DNA of 64,000 nt from Arcobacter sp. F2176 (GCF_004116465.1 NZ_PDJV01000005.1:1-64000); one strand, 5' to 3'. Positions 1 through 9,312 are shown, counted from the stretch's first letter. A program made the numbers and translations. The notes: generated by a model from the sequence alone, not told the origin.

Positions 1-1
1 A

Positions 2-181
2 TATATTTATCATCTTATATCCTTTTTACAAATAAATTTTTTGATGAGAAATATTAGCAAAAATAAAAATGGATTCTTGGAAATATTACAAAATGTAAGA
101 AAAATAAAAAATGAATCTCAAAAGTATTTATTGAATAATTATATATTATCGTTAGTTTCTAGTTTAATCATTTCAAAATAA
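2..181 (+). CDS. possible 3' end of a gene entering from the left edge
   Basis: From base 2 the + strand stays open for 59 codons to a TAA at 179-181. In sequence this AT-rich such a run is somewhat longer than expected by chance. The predicted tail is hydrophobic and lysine/asparagine-rich with no motif I recognise. It overlaps by about 40 bases the 3' end of the convergent membrane-protein gene at 139-702. It may be the C-terminus of a gene that starts outside the window, or a chance ORF. Confidence 0.25.
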   Translation, partial: YIYHLISFLQINFLMRNISKNKNGFLEILQNVRKIKNESQKYLLNNYILSLVSSLIISK

Positions 182-702
182 TCAAAACCCAAAAAACCTG
201 ATTTCTTTATAAGTTCTAGTTCATCATTTACTTTAAATTTTGATGTTTCAGTATAGTATCTCTTAGTTTTTTTAGTTTTTTTAGTTTTTAAATTAACTAA
301 AATAAGATAATCTCCTCTTGCAGTTGATGTAAAATTATGAACACCTTTTGACGATACTTTATATATTTGTTTACTTATTATATTACTATCATAATTTTTA
401 TTTAAATATTTTGGCAAAGAAAATCCAATAATTGTAAATACAATTATACTTATAATATACAAATTGTCTTCTCTATTTATTTCTGAATATAATGGCTGAT
501 TTCGTTTCAAATACATTACCCGATTATTTTTAAAAAAATTTACTTTTATAAAAATGAATAAAGCAAAAAATATAATTGACACAAGAATTTGTAGACAACT
601 AAATAAGTAATAATCTATAATTTCAGAATTCCAACTACTAAACATAAAAAATGCACTTATGGAATAAGTAAGTAAAAGATAATAAGGGATTACTTTTCGC
701 AA
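139..702 (-). CDS. membrane protein of unknown function
   Basis: A 187-residue protein I do not recognise. Three hydrophobic segments are visible at about residues 5-22, 31-53 and 82-98, followed by a polar C-terminal domain of about 85 residues. That domain contains a Lys-Thr repeat (KTKKTKKTK near residue 140), encoded by an approximately 9-bp tandem repeat at about 264-290 that could expand or contract in frame. The start is TTG at 702, chosen because a GGAG Shine-Dalgarno (SD) sequence sits about 8 bases upstream. The ATG just upstream is out of frame. No functionally informative neighbour is present on either side. Confidence 0.6.
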   Translation of the reverse strand: MRKVIPYYLLLTYSISAFFMFSSWNSEIIDYYLFSCLQILVSIIFFALFIFIKVNFFKNNRVMYLKRNQPLYSEINREDNLYIISIIVFTIIGFSLPKYLNKNYDSNIISKQIYKVSSKGVHNFTSTARGDYLILVNLKTKKTKKTKRYYTETSKFKVNDELELIKKSGFLGFDYFEMIKLETNDNI

Positions 703-873
703 TACTTTTCTCCATTATATTAATTACATTATCATAACAAAAAGTATATAAAAAATTATAGGATTCAACAAGGGGCGTAGTCTCCTTTTACAAGTAGAAT
801 GAAATTCAATTTTCATTTAGATTAAGATTCTAAAATTTTTTGAGTTTTTTTGATAACTTAAGGAGTTGTTAAA

Positions 874-1005
874 ATGATAGTAAAATTTAAACTGCAAGAA
901 ACATATCAATTATTTAATGAAGATAAATATCAAAATCAAGAAATAAGTGTGAAGTTAATTTTTAAAGAAATAAAAAAAGCCCGACATAATCACTCAAATA
1001 AGTAA
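874..1005 (+). CDS. small hypothetical ORF, 43 aa
   Basis: An ATG at 874 is preceded by a strong SD sequence (AAGGAG at 860-865) at ideal spacing. The frame runs 43 codons to a TAA at 1003-1005. The product would be basic and polar (starting MIVKFKLQE), with no recognisable domain. Its last codons run through the terminator hairpin of the opposite-strand tRNA gene, which argues for either overlapping use of the DNA or a chance ORF. It is the only gene-like feature in the 703-1023 gap. It may be a remnant of a larger gene. Confidence 0.3.
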   Translation: MIVKFKLQETYQLFNEDKYQNQEISVKLIFKEIKKARHNHSNK

Positions 1006-1018
1006 TTATATCGGGCTT
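977..1018 (-). terminator. rho-independent terminator of tRNA-Arg
   Basis: Inverted repeat AAGCCCGA (977-984) and TCGGGCTT (1011-1018), extended inward past one mismatch by ATAAT/ATTAT. On the minus strand it is followed by a T run (complement of the A run at 972-978). It lies directly 3' of the tRNA gene. Confidence 0.8.
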
Positions 1019-1023
1019 CTTTA

Positions 1024-1100
1024 TGGCACGCCTGGTAGGATTCGAACCCACAACCACCCGGGCCGAAACCGGGAGCTCTATCCAGTTGAGCCACAGACGC
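1024..1100 (-). tRNA. tRNA-Arg (anticodon TCG)
   Basis: Read on the minus strand, 1100 to 1024 folds as a full cloverleaf. There is a 7-bp acceptor stem (GCGTCTG with CAGGCGT, two G-U pairs) and an anticodon stem CCCGG/CCGGG closing the 7-base loop TTTCGGC, so positions 34-36 read TCG. The T arm contains GGTTCGAATCC, the discriminator is G and CCA is encoded. TCG decodes CGA and possibly other CGN arginine codons. A terminator follows immediately. tRNA 3' ends are common integration sites and the sequence to the left is sparse, but no duplicated 3' end (attR) is visible in the window. Confidence 0.95.
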
Positions 1101-1166
1101 ATTTAAAAATGGATTGGAATAGTATCACAGCTTAGCTTATAATTGTTTTATAAAATAATTATATGC

Positions 1167-2027
1167 CTATTTTGTGATAGTATCGATTAGTATTAATATA
1201 AAGAAAATTATACCTAAATATCCATTTACAGTAAAAAATGCCTTATCTATTTTTCTAAAATCTTTATTTACTAAGTAGTGTTCATAACTTAACATTACAG
1301 CACTAACTATTACAGCTAAATATGCAAAAGCACCACTTCCAGAGTTTATTACAAATAAAAGCCAAAATAAAACTGTAAAACTATGTGCTATCTTTGAAAA
1401 TAGCATAGTATTTTTTGCCCCAAAAACACTTGGTACGGAATGAAGTCCTAGTTTTTTATCCACATCTATATCTTGTAGAGAGTAAAGTAAATCAAACCCA
1501 GCAACCCAAAACATAACCCCAATACTTAAACAAATAGACCATAAAGTAATAGTTTCACTAATGGCTACAACTCCAGCAATTGGAGCTAGTCCTAAAGAAA
1601 CACCTAAAATAAGGTGCGCAAGATAAGAAAATCTTTTAAAATATGAGTATGAACCAATCACTAGTAAAATAGGAACAGCTAAGATTAAAGCAAGTTTATT
1701 TACAAAAGCTGCAACAATTATAAATCCAAGGGCATTTAGAAGAGTAAAAGTCAAAATTGACTTAGCTGATAATCTTCCATCAACATTTGGTCTATTTTCT
1801 GTTCTTGGATTTAAAGAATCAATATCTCTATCTAGGTATCTGTTAAATGCCATCGCAAAATTTCTAGCTGTAACTGCTGCTAAAATTCCTAAAAAAAACA
1901 ATCTCCATCCAAACCAACCATTTGCTGCTACAACCATCGCTATAAATATAAAAGGTAGTGAGAAAATCGAGTGTTTGAACATAACTAGTTCACTAAAATC
2001 ATTAAGTTTTTTCAATATATTATTCAT
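1167..2027 (-). CDS. mqnP: UbiA-family prenyltransferase (MqnP type)
   Basis: An integral-membrane polyprenyltransferase that attaches a prenyl tail to an aromatic acid in quinone synthesis. Both Asp-rich prenyl-diphosphate/Mg motifs are present: NRYLDRDID near residue 65 and DLLYSLQDIDVDK near residue 178. Seven to nine hydrophobic helices follow the usual UbiA pattern. The frame extends upstream to a TTG at 2093, but I chose the ATG at 2027 (MNNILKKL). It gives 286 residues, the normal family length, and the extra 22 residues look like untranslated leader. In Campylobacterota, which make menaquinone by the futalosine route, this protein is MqnP. The exact substrate is an inference, and 4-hydroxybenzoate cannot be excluded from sequence alone. 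Confidence 0.85.
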   Translation of the reverse strand: MNNILKKLNDFSELVMFKHSIFSLPFIFIAMVVAANGWFGWRLFFLGILAAVTARNFAMAFNRYLDRDIDSLNPRTENRPNVDGRLSAKSILTFTLLNALGFIIVAAFVNKLALILAVPILLVIGSYSYFKRFSYLAHLILGVSLGLAPIAGVVAISETITLWSICLSIGVMFWVAGFDLLYSLQDIDVDKKLGLHSVPSVFGAKNTMLFSKIAHSFTVLFWLLFVINSGSGAFAYLAVIVSAVMLSYEHYLVNKDFRKIDKAFFTVNGYLGIIFFILILIDTITK

Positions 2028-2141
2028 GTGGCGTATTTTATCAAATAAATTATTTAAAAGATATTTTGTATTTAATTGTTTTATGAGTAACAATCAAATA
2101 TTATAATATAATCTTTTCATAATAAAAGGACGGAAATAATA

Positions 2142-3668
2142 ATGGATCCAAAACATATTGATAAAATTGAATTAGTTTATTTAAAAAAAGAAGATCACAA
2201 CTCTATTTGCTCTTTAATGGAAGATGAATATCGTCATCTTGATGAATCATCTTGGAGTAAAGAAGAGTTTGAATCCTTAATAGAAAAATTTCCAAATGGA
2301 CAAGTTGCAATAAAAATTGATGGGGAGTTTGCAGGTTTTGCCCTTAGTATTATAGTTGATTATACAAAGTTTGATGATACACATAGTTATAAAGAAATTA
2401 CTGGTAATTATACCTTTGACACTCATAATGATAATGGAAATATGCTCTATGGAGTAGATGTTTTTATTAATAAAAAGTATAGAGGTTTAAGACTTGGTCG
2501 AAGATTATATGATTTTAGAAAGGAGCTTTGTGAAGAGCTTAACTTAAAAGGAATAATTTTTGGAGGAAGAATTCCAAATTATGCTAAATATGCAGATGAA
2601 ATAACACCAAAAGAGTATATACAAAAAGTAAAAGAGCGAGAGATTTATGACCCAGTACTTAATTTTCAACTTTCTAATGACTTTTATGTAAAAAGAGTAA
2701 TAAAAAATTATCTTGAAGGTGATATTGATAGTAAAGAGTATGCTTGTTTATTAGCTTGGAATAACATCTATTATGCAAAACCAACGATAAAACCAATGGC
2801 ACAGAAAAAAGTCATAAGATTGGGACTTATTCAATGGCAAATGAGACTTTATAAAAACTACGAAGAAGTAATCGAACAAGCTGAATATTTTATAGATGCC
2901 GTATCTGGATATAGAAGTGACTTTGCACTTTTTCCAGAATTTTTCAATGCTCCATTAATGGCAGAATTTAATCACCTAAGTGAAGCAGACGCCATACGAG
3001 AACTTGCAAAATATACGGAGAGATTTAAAGAAGACTTCTCAAGACTTGCCATTGCATATAATATAAATATCATCACAGGAAGTATGCCAGAACTTATTGA
3101 TGGAACACTCAATAATGTAGGTTTTGTGTGTAAAAGAGATGGTGAAATAGAAAAATATGCCAAAATACATGTAACACCAGATGAACAAAAAGTTTGGGGA
3201 CTTAAAGGCTCAGATAAAATAAAAGCCTTTGATACAGATTGTGGGAAAATTGGAGTACTTATTTGTTATGATAGTGAGTTCCCAGAGTTAAGTAGACTTC
3301 TAGCAAAAGAAGGGATGGATATACTATTTGTACCATTTTTAACGGATACTCAAAATGGTTACTCAAGAGTAAAAATTTGTGCCCAAGCAAGAGCTATAGA
3401 AAATGAGTGTTATGTAGCAATCGCTGGTTGTGTAGGGAACTTGCCAAAAGTTGAAAATATGGATATCCAATACGCCCAATCAGCAGTATTTACCCCTTGT
3501 GATTTTGCATTTCCAGCAAATGGTATAAAAGCTGAATCAACACCAAATACTGAGATGATACTTATAGCTGATGTTGATTTAGAGCTTTTAACAGAACTTC
3601 ATAGTTTAGGTAGTGTAAACAACCTAAAAGATAGAAGAACAGATATTTATGATGTAATAAGAGTATAG
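2142..3668 (+). CDS. GNAT acetyltransferase fused to carbon-nitrogen hydrolase
   Basis: A 508-residue two-domain protein. Residues about 8-215 are a GNAT acetyltransferase fold, with the acetyl-CoA loop region at YRGLRLGRRLYDFR near residue 118. Residues about 226-508 are a nitrilase/omega-amidase-type hydrolase with the Glu-Lys-Cys triad: Glu in FPEFFNAPL, Lys in YAKIHVTPDE and Cys in VLICYDSEFPE. This fusion occurs as a known family in several phyla, and the substrate has not been established to my knowledge. The ATG start has a GGACGG SD-like sequence. miaA follows after 13 bases, so the two may be cotranscribed. A coupled acyl-transfer/amide-hydrolysis role is plausible but inferred. Confidence 0.85.
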   Translation: MDPKHIDKIELVYLKKEDHNSICSLMEDEYRHLDESSWSKEEFESLIEKFPNGQVAIKIDGEFAGFALSIIVDYTKFDDTHSYKEITGNYTFDTHNDNGNMLYGVDVFINKKYRGLRLGRRLYDFRKELCEELNLKGIIFGGRIPNYAKYADEITPKEYIQKVKEREIYDPVLNFQLSNDFYVKRVIKNYLEGDIDSKEYACLLAWNNIYYAKPTIKPMAQKKVIRLGLIQWQMRLYKNYEEVIEQAEYFIDAVSGYRSDFALFPEFFNAPLMAEFNHLSEADAIRELAKYTERFKEDFSRLAIAYNINIITGSMPELIDGTLNNVGFVCKRDGEIEKYAKIHVTPDEQKVWGLKGSDKIKAFDTDCGKIGVLICYDSEFPELSRLLAKEGMDILFVPFLTDTQNGYSRVKICAQARAIENECYVAIAGCVGNLPKVENMDIQYAQSAVFTPCDFAFPANGIKAESTPNTEMILIADVDLELLTELHSLGSVNNLKDRRTDIYDVIRV

Positions 3669-3681
3669 GAAACCAAGGTTT

Positions 3682-4560
3682 ATGAAAGAAATAGCAATCA
3701 TAGGCGCAACAGCTTCAGGAAAAACTGGTTTATCAATAGAGTTAGCCCATAAAACTAACTCTATAATCTTATCTTTAGATTCACTTTCTGTTTATAAAGA
3801 AATAGATATAGCCTCTGCTAAACCTACGCTTAAAGAGCGTGATGGAATCATACATTTTGGTATCGATGAAGTTTTTGTAAATGAGAGTTTTGATGTGGTT
3901 GAATTTTTGCAATGTTATAAGAAAGCTAAAGAATTCGCAAAACAAAATGAAAAAAATCTTATTATCGTAGGTGGGACAGGCTTTTACCTTAAAATATTAA
4001 TTGAAGGTATAAGTGAAGGTGTAGGAGAAGATGTAAAACTTGATATGCCCCATGAAGATATTTATAAAATGCTTTTTGATTTAGATAAAACATATATGGA
4101 AAAAATAGCTTCAAATGATAGATATCGTATACAAAAAGCTTATTCTATTTATAAAAAAAGTGGCTTGACTCCTAGCCAATATTTCATAGAAAATCCAAAA
4201 AAACCACTCTCCCCAGAGCTTAAACTTTTTGAGATATATTGGGATAGAGAAGAGTTAAAAAAAAGAATAGCTCTTCGTACAAAACAGATGATAAAAGATG
4301 GAGTAATAGATGAAGTTCTTTTTTTAGAGAAAAAATATACAAGAAAACCAAATGCGATGAGTTCTATTGGTATTCTTGAGACATTAGAATTCATTGATGG
4401 TAAACTTACAAAAGAACAACTAGAAGAAAAGATATCCTTAAATACTTCAAAACTAGCAAAAAGACAAAATACTTTTAACAAATCACAATTTAATCAATTA
4501 CAAGAGACAAATATTATAGAGAACTTAAATTCAGATATTCTTAAGTATTTTACAGTATAA
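3682..4560 (+). CDS. miaA: tRNA dimethylallyltransferase MiaA
   Basis: Transfers a dimethylallyl group to N6 of A37 in tRNAs that read UNN codons. The P-loop GATASGKT is at residues 8-15, followed by the conserved DSLSVYKEIDIASAKPT segment and VGGTGFYLK near residue 97. The RQNTFNK region near the C-terminus corresponds to the tRNA-contacting segment of the family. At 292 residues it is full length. It lies 13 bases after the GNAT-nitrilase gene and before rpmE. Confidence 0.95.
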   Translation: MKEIAIIGATASGKTGLSIELAHKTNSIILSLDSLSVYKEIDIASAKPTLKERDGIIHFGIDEVFVNESFDVVEFLQCYKKAKEFAKQNEKNLIIVGGTGFYLKILIEGISEGVGEDVKLDMPHEDIYKMLFDLDKTYMEKIASNDRYRIQKAYSIYKKSGLTPSQYFIENPKKPLSPELKLFEIYWDREELKKRIALRTKQMIKDGVIDEVLFLEKKYTRKPNAMSSIGILETLEFIDGKLTKEQLEEKISLNTSKLAKRQNTFNKSQFNQLQETNIIENLNSDILKYFTV

Positions 4561-4646
4561 TCCCAATCTTATTTTAAATATCTAATAAAGGGCGACAAAC
4601 GAGACTCGACCTTTTGTTAAATATTACATAATTAAAAGGAAACAAA

Positions 4647-4847
4647 GTGAGAAAAGAAATTCACCCAGACTACAAAGCTTGTGTTGTAACTTGTTCTTGT
4701 GGAAATACTTTCGAAACAAAATCAAATGTTGAAACAATGAGAATCGATATTTGTTCAGCTTGTCACCCATTCTTTACAGGTGAGCAAAAAATCGTTGATG
4801 CTGCTGGTAGAGTAGAGAAATTCAAAGCTAAATACGCACAAAAATAA
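4647..4847 (+). CDS. rpmE: 50S ribosomal protein L31
   Basis: A 66-residue L31 of the zinc-binding (C+) type: Cys16 and Cys18 (CSC) with Cys36 and Cys39 (CSACHPF). It starts at GTG 4647, behind an AAAGGAAAC SD, giving MRKEIHPDY, which matches the canonical L31 N-terminus. The 86-base leader (4561-4646) contains a patch richer in G and C around 4592-4611 that might be a regulatory leader, but I see no clear stem. rsmI follows 16 bases downstream. Confidence 0.95.
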   Translation: MRKEIHPDYKACVVTCSCGNTFETKSNVETMRIDICSACHPFFTGEQKIVDAAGRVEKFKAKYAQK

Positions 4848-4863
4848 GACAACAAGTCTTATA

Positions 4864-5679
4864 ATGCTAACTTTAGTTCCAACTCCAATAGGAAACTTAG
4901 AAGATATTTCTAAGCGTGCACTTGATGCCCTATTGGAAGCGGAACTTATTTTTTGTGAAGATACAAGAGTAACAAAAAAACTTCTAACACTTTTTGCTTC
5001 AAAATACAATCTAATTTTTCCTTGTACAGATTTTAAATCATTTCATTCACATAATGAACAACAAGTTTTAAAAACATTATCAAAAGATATGTTTGATAAA
5101 AATATTGTATATGTAAGTGATGCTGGTATGCCTTGTGTTTCAGACCCAGGAGCAACTTTGGTAGAATATGCCATACAAAATGATATAAAATATGATGTTA
5201 TCCCAGGAGCCAATGCAGTTTTAACAGCCTTTGCCATGAGTGGATTTGAACATACAGAATTTACTTTTTTTGGTTTCTTAGCCCATAAAGGTGTTGAGAG
5301 AAAAGAGAAACTACAAAAAGTAATGAATAGTGAAATCCTACCAATTTTATATGAATCACCACATAGACTTTTGAAACTTTTAGAAGAGTTAAAAGATATT
5401 GATGAAAATAGAACTATTTTTTTAGCAAAAGAGTTAACAAAACAATACCAAACAACTTTTAAAGATAGTGCAATAAATCTTTATACTAAAATTAAAGAAA
5501 CAACTATAAAAGGTGAATGGGTAGTAATCATTGAACCCATTTCAACTACTGGGAAAAATCTAAGTTTAGAAGATATAAAAGAGCTTGATTTAGCACCAAA
5601 AGTAAAAGCAAAACTTTTATCTAAATTAACTGGTGAAAAAATCAAAGATATCTATCAAAAACTTTTAGACGAAAACTAA
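4864..5679 (+). CDS. rsmI: 16S rRNA (cytidine(1402)-2'-O)-methyltransferase RsmI
   Basis: 2'-O-methylates C1402 in the ribosomal P site. The tetrapyrrole-methylase fold is evident: LVPTPIGNLEDIS at the N-terminus, EDTRVTKKLL near residue 33, SDAGMPCVSDPGATLV near residue 86, and the GANAVLTAFAMSGF SAM region near residue 117. It has 271 residues, the usual length. It follows rpmE closely and is convergent with the chemoreceptor gene, with only two bases between the stop codons. Confidence 0.93.
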   Translation: MLTLVPTPIGNLEDISKRALDALLEAELIFCEDTRVTKKLLTLFASKYNLIFPCTDFKSFHSHNEQQVLKTLSKDMFDKNIVYVSDAGMPCVSDPGATLVEYAIQNDIKYDVIPGANAVLTAFAMSGFEHTEFTFFGFLAHKGVERKEKLQKVMNSEILPILYESPHRLLKLLEELKDIDENRTIFLAKELTKQYQTTFKDSAINLYTKIKETTIKGEWVVIIEPISTTGKNLSLEDIKELDLAPKVKAKLLSKLTGEKIKDIYQKLLDEN

Positions 5680-5681
5680 TT

Positions 5682-7661
5682 TTAAAAACCTTTTTCTAAT
5701 ATCTCCAATTCATGTTGTATATCTTCAATTGCTTTTATACTTTGAATTAATTTATCGAAACTACCTTTTTTCTCTTCAATAAAATTATTACTATGAGTAG
5801 AGCTATCATTAATTTTATCAATTGAAATATTTATTTTTTCCATATTTGAAGATATGTCTCGTAATTTTTCACTTGTGGTTGTTATTGAATTAGATATGGT
5901 ATCGATACCTTTTATTGCTACATCAACTGATTTATTACTATCAGTAAGACTTAATTGACTTCTTTGGGCAAGTTTTTTTACCTCATCAGCAACAACTTTA
6001 AAACCTCTTCCAAACTCTCCTGCACGAGAAGCCTCTATTGCTGCGTTTAATGCTAAAAGATTTGTTTGAATCGCAACTTCAGAGATTGCATATAAAACAT
6101 TTTTGATATCTGCAGCATTTTTTGTCAACACTTCCATATCTGCAACTAATTTAATATTTGAATCAACATTATTTAATATTTCTTTTGTAAAAGCTTCAAA
6201 TCTTTTTGTAACATCATCTATTACTATCGCTTCTTCTTTTGTATTATCATAAATAAAGTTTAATATATTTACCATATCTTGAATTAATGGAAATGTATTT
6301 TTAAGATTATCTACAACAGTAGTTCTTACTCTTGAAAAAAGTTGATATTGGTTTATCTCCCTTTGTTTAAAATAACAACAATATGAAGCATATTTATCAA
6401 CAAAATTATCAGCATACTCATCACTGAAATTATTATCATCTTCTACATTATAAAAGAAAAGTGCTGTCAAAGTTTGATTTATATTTAATCCTAATAATTC
6501 TCCAAAAGTGGAACTTCCTGCTAATGGAATATCATTGAATGTTTTTATACCATTTAAATTATCTGCATTTAATAATCTTCTTAAAATACAATCATTAAAT
6601 ATAGCACCTATTGGTTTTTCTTTTTTCTTCGAAGAAAACTTTCGATAGTCACTTTCTGTTTGAGAAGTAAACTCTTTATTTTTTACAAGGTATAAAATAT
6701 CTCCAAATGCTATATCACAGAAAAAAGAGATGTTTTTATTTTCTATATCTACATTAGATACTGATCTAATATATATTTCATCTTCAACTTTAATAGCAAA
6801 AGTATATTGACTAAGTAAGTTTGGTAAATCTTCTAATGTACAATTTAATCTTGAACATAGAGCATCAACAAAATTTATAATTTTATTATCACTTGTTTTT
6901 AAAACACTTTGTACACTTCTATTTAATACATTTGATTGGGCTATCAAAAATGCCATATCTGTTAAATCACCACTTTGTGATTTAAATACACCATACTTAA
7001 TGTTTGGTTTTAATTTTATCAAGGTAACAACAGCGCTATGTCTTACTGGCTGTGCATTATTATAAATATATGTTTCTTTAAAATCTAATTTACCTCCAGC
7101 TGATCCACCTATTAATAAACAAGGTAGTTTCCCACTTGCGTAAACAGCTTCAGTAAAAAAACTTTCACTATTTGATAAACCATCTACTAAAGTAAATGCC
7201 AAACTATCAGTATGGTTTATTTTAAAAGAAATATTGAATCTATCTATTTCATTTTTGATTTTTTCAATTCGCTCTTTATGAGATATTGTTTGAGAAGCAA
7301 TACTTTCACTATATAATGGTACGGTAAATACTTCAACTTTATCAATAATTTCATCACTAAAACTTTGTAAAACAATATTATTCCAACCCTCATTTGTCTC
7401 ATGATACAAAGAGTCTCTTTTTTCATTTAGATTAAATGTACAAAGTTCCCCCGCTGTTGTTGATAAGACTACTTTTGTAGAATTAGGAAAAAAGTTTCTT
7501 ATTTTTGAAGAAATCTCTTGAAAGTCTATATTTGGAGAGATAAATCCTAATACTAATTTCGGAGCATTTTCTTCAAAAAATAACTCACTTATAAGTAAAT
7601 CACTTAAATTAGTATTATCAGTAGTTAGAATTTTTATAAAATTTGTGTTTAACTTTTCCAT
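5682..7661 (-). CDS. soluble chemoreceptor with N-terminal FIST sensor
   Basis: A 659-residue methyl-accepting chemotaxis protein without any membrane segment. Residues about 30-240 and 250-415 match FIST_N and FIST_C sensory domains ([13 protein letters not shown] near residue 188; [14 protein letters not shown] near 381). FIST domains are proposed to sense small ligands, possibly amino acids. Residues about 480-659 are the signalling coiled coil, with the very conserved hairpin tip [21 protein letters not shown] near residue 535. It ends [11 protein letters not shown] and I see no CheB/CheR-tethering pentapeptide. A TATAAT-like -10 (7698-7703, minus strand) lies upstream. Divergent from rlmB. 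Confidence 0.88.
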   Translation of the reverse strand: MEKLNTNFIKILTTDNTNLSDLLISELFFEENAPKLVLGFISPNIDFQEISSKIRNFFPNSTKVVLSTTAGELCTFNLNEKRDSLYHETNEGWNNIVLQSFSDEIIDKVEVFTVPLYSESIASQTISHKERIEKIKNEIDRFNISFKINHTDSLAFTLVDGLSNSESFFTEAVYASGKLPCLLIGGSAGGKLDFKETYIYNNAQPVRHSAVVTLIKLKPNIKYGVFKSQSGDLTDMAFLIAQSNVLNRSVQSVLKTSDNKIINFVDALCSRLNCTLEDLPNLLSQYTFAIKVEDEIYIRSVSNVDIENKNISFFCDIAFGDILYLVKNKEFTSQTESDYRKFSSKKKEKPIGAIFNDCILRRLLNADNLNGIKTFNDIPLAGSSTFGELLGLNINQTLTALFFYNVEDDNNFSDEYADNFVDKYASYCCYFKQREINQYQLFSRVRTTVVDNLKNTFPLIQDMVNILNFIYDNTKEEAIVIDDVTKRFEAFTKEILNNVDSNIKLVADMEVLTKNAADIKNVLYAISEVAIQTNLLALNAAIEASRAGEFGRGFKVVADEVKKLAQRSQLSLTDSNKSVDVAIKGIDTISNSITTTSEKLRDISSNMEKINISIDKINDSSTHSNNFIEEKKGSFDKLIQSIKAIEDIQHELEILEKGF

Positions 7662-7697
7662 TACTTGTATCCCTTTTTTATTTGTAAGTCTACTCTA

Positions 7698-7703
7698 ATT
7701 ATA
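7698..7703 (-). promoter_or_regulatory. candidate -10 box for the FIST chemoreceptor gene
   Basis: Perfect TATAAT on the minus strand 36 bases upstream of the start codon. No convincing -35 is seen, which is usual for Campylobacterota housekeeping promoters. No transcript data support it. Confidence 0.4.
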
Positions 7704-7778
7704 TAGCCTGATTAAAGCAAAATGTTAAAATAATTTTACAAAAGATATTTATCAACATATTTTAGATAAAATCCCCCT

Positions 7779-8471
7779 ATGATAATATATGGCAAACAAA
7801 TAGTTTTATACGTTTTAGACAATCACCCTTCAATCATTGAAGAGGTTATGTTTTCTAAAGAATTAGATAAAAAGATTTTTTCAAAGTTTTTAAAACTTGG
7901 TAAAAAAATAATCAGACTTGATAACAAAAAAGCCCAATCTTTGGCAAAAGGTGGGAATCATCAAGGATTTTTTCTAAAACTTAAAGAAGAGTTCGATTAC
8001 ACTCCAATAAACGAAATGAAACAAAACAATTTTATAGTAGTACTTGATGGTCTTACAGATGTAGGTAACATAGGAGCAATTACAAGAACTGCTTATGCAC
8101 TTGGAGTAGATGGAATAGTTGCAGCTGGAGTAAAATCTCTTAATGAATCAGGGGTTATACGAACTAGTTCTGGTGCTATGCTTGACATGCCCTTTTCTTT
8201 GTATCCCAACTCTTTGGATCTTGCAAATGAGCTAAAGCAGTGTGGTTATGCACTTATTGGTGCAACTATGAATGGGACAGATTTAAAAAAATATGGAACG
8301 ATAACAAAAGAAGATAAAGTTGCTCTTTTCTTAGGAAGTGAAGGGGAAGGTTTATCTAATAAAATTATTAGTAAATTGGATTTAAAAGTATCAATTGGTA
8401 TGGAAAATAATTTTGATTCTTTAAATGTATCTGTTGCAGCTGGTATTTTAATATATAATTTAATGAAATAA
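7779..8471 (+). CDS. rlmB: 23S rRNA 2'-O-methyltransferase, TrmH/RlmB family
   Basis: A SPOUT-class RNA 2'-O-methyltransferase. The N-terminal RNA-binding segment (residues 1-75) includes GGNHQGFFLK, typical of RlmB. The three SPOUT motifs are clear: DVGNIGAITRTA near residue 95, LFLGSEGEGLS near 188 and NNFDSLNVSVAAGILIYN at 207-224. The 230 residues fit RlmB, which modifies G2251 in the P loop of 23S rRNA. It is the first gene of a + strand run continuing to the aminotransferase and hom. Confidence 0.88.
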   Translation: MIIYGKQIVLYVLDNHPSIIEEVMFSKELDKKIFSKFLKLGKKIIRLDNKKAQSLAKGGNHQGFFLKLKEEFDYTPINEMKQNNFIVVLDGLTDVGNIGAITRTAYALGVDGIVAAGVKSLNESGVIRTSSGAMLDMPFSLYPNSLDLANELKQCGYALIGATMNGTDLKKYGTITKEDKVALFLGSEGEGLSNKIISKLDLKVSIGMENNFDSLNVSVAAGILIYNLMK

Positions 8472-8488
8472 AGTAAAAGAGTAAACTG

Positions 8489-9310
8489 ATGATAAAAAAA
8501 ATTTTAATTTCTGTTTTTTTAGTGATAAGTCTTAATGCAAATGAATTGTTAAATCAAAAAATTGAAAACTTCATTGGTACTCATAGCTATCTTACACATA
8601 AAAATTTAGTAAATTTTATTTTTAAAAAAGAGTACTTGTTTACTACAGTTGATGGACTTAACTATCAAACTATTTTAAAAACTTTAAAAGAGAATGGTTT
8701 ATTAACTCTTGCATTTAATGCACCTAAAGATATAGAAGTTACTTTTAAAATAAATAGTAGCCCAACTAAATCTTTAAAAATTTTAAAAGATACATTAAAG
8801 TCACTTGGATACTACTACTATTTTACAAAGCATACGGTTTATGATGGAACTGAAACTTTAACTTGGACAATAAAGTTAAAAACAGAAGCCGCCATTGATC
8901 CTTTAGTCTTATCAAATGAGCTATTTCAACATGATTGTAAAGTATTAAATATAACTAAAGAAGAAAATGATAAATGGGTATATGAATTAGATACAACAAA
9001 TGCATCTTTATATGATGCGACATATGTATCAACAAATGAAAAAGTATCTTTTTCTAAACCTTTATCTCCATATTTTATAAAAATTGATAAAGCAAGTAAT
9101 ATATTCATAGCAAGTAAAACACTTAATAGTTGGCTTCCTTATGTAGTATTTTATGATGATCATTTGAATATACTAAAGGTATCCAAAGAAGAAAAAGTAT
9201 ATAGAAATATAACACTTTCTATACCAGAAAATACAAGATATATTAAAATAACAGATTTGTACACGCTATTTAATATAAAGCGTGGATTAACAGTACTAAT
9301 CAAGGAGTAG
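8489..9310 (+). CDS. secreted or periplasmic protein of unknown function
   Basis: A 273-residue protein with a signal peptide (MIKKILISVFLVISLNANE, probable cleavage after LNA). The mature part is rich in Lys and Tyr with no recognised catalytic motif. The region LKTLKENGLLTLAF suggests a small alpha/beta domain. It sits 17 bases after rlmB and two bases before the aminotransferase, so it is probably in the same operon. I recognise the general look of a Campylobacterota conserved hypothetical but cannot assign a role. Confidence 0.75.
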   Translation: MIKKILISVFLVISLNANELLNQKIENFIGTHSYLTHKNLVNFIFKKEYLFTTVDGLNYQTILKTLKENGLLTLAFNAPKDIEVTFKINSSPTKSLKILKDTLKSLGYYYYFTKHTVYDGTETLTWTIKLKTEAAIDPLVLSNELFQHDCKVLNITKEENDKWVYELDTTNASLYDATYVSTNEKVSFSKPLSPYFIKIDKASNIFIASKTLNSWLPYVVFYDDHLNILKVSKEEKVYRNITLSIPENTRYIKITDLYTLFNIKRGLTVLIKE

Positions 9311-9312
9311 TC

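Noticed and set aside
4561-4646. Riboswitch or r-protein leader before rpmE
   Set aside because: The G/C-richer patch does not form a convincing stem by eye and matches no leader I know.
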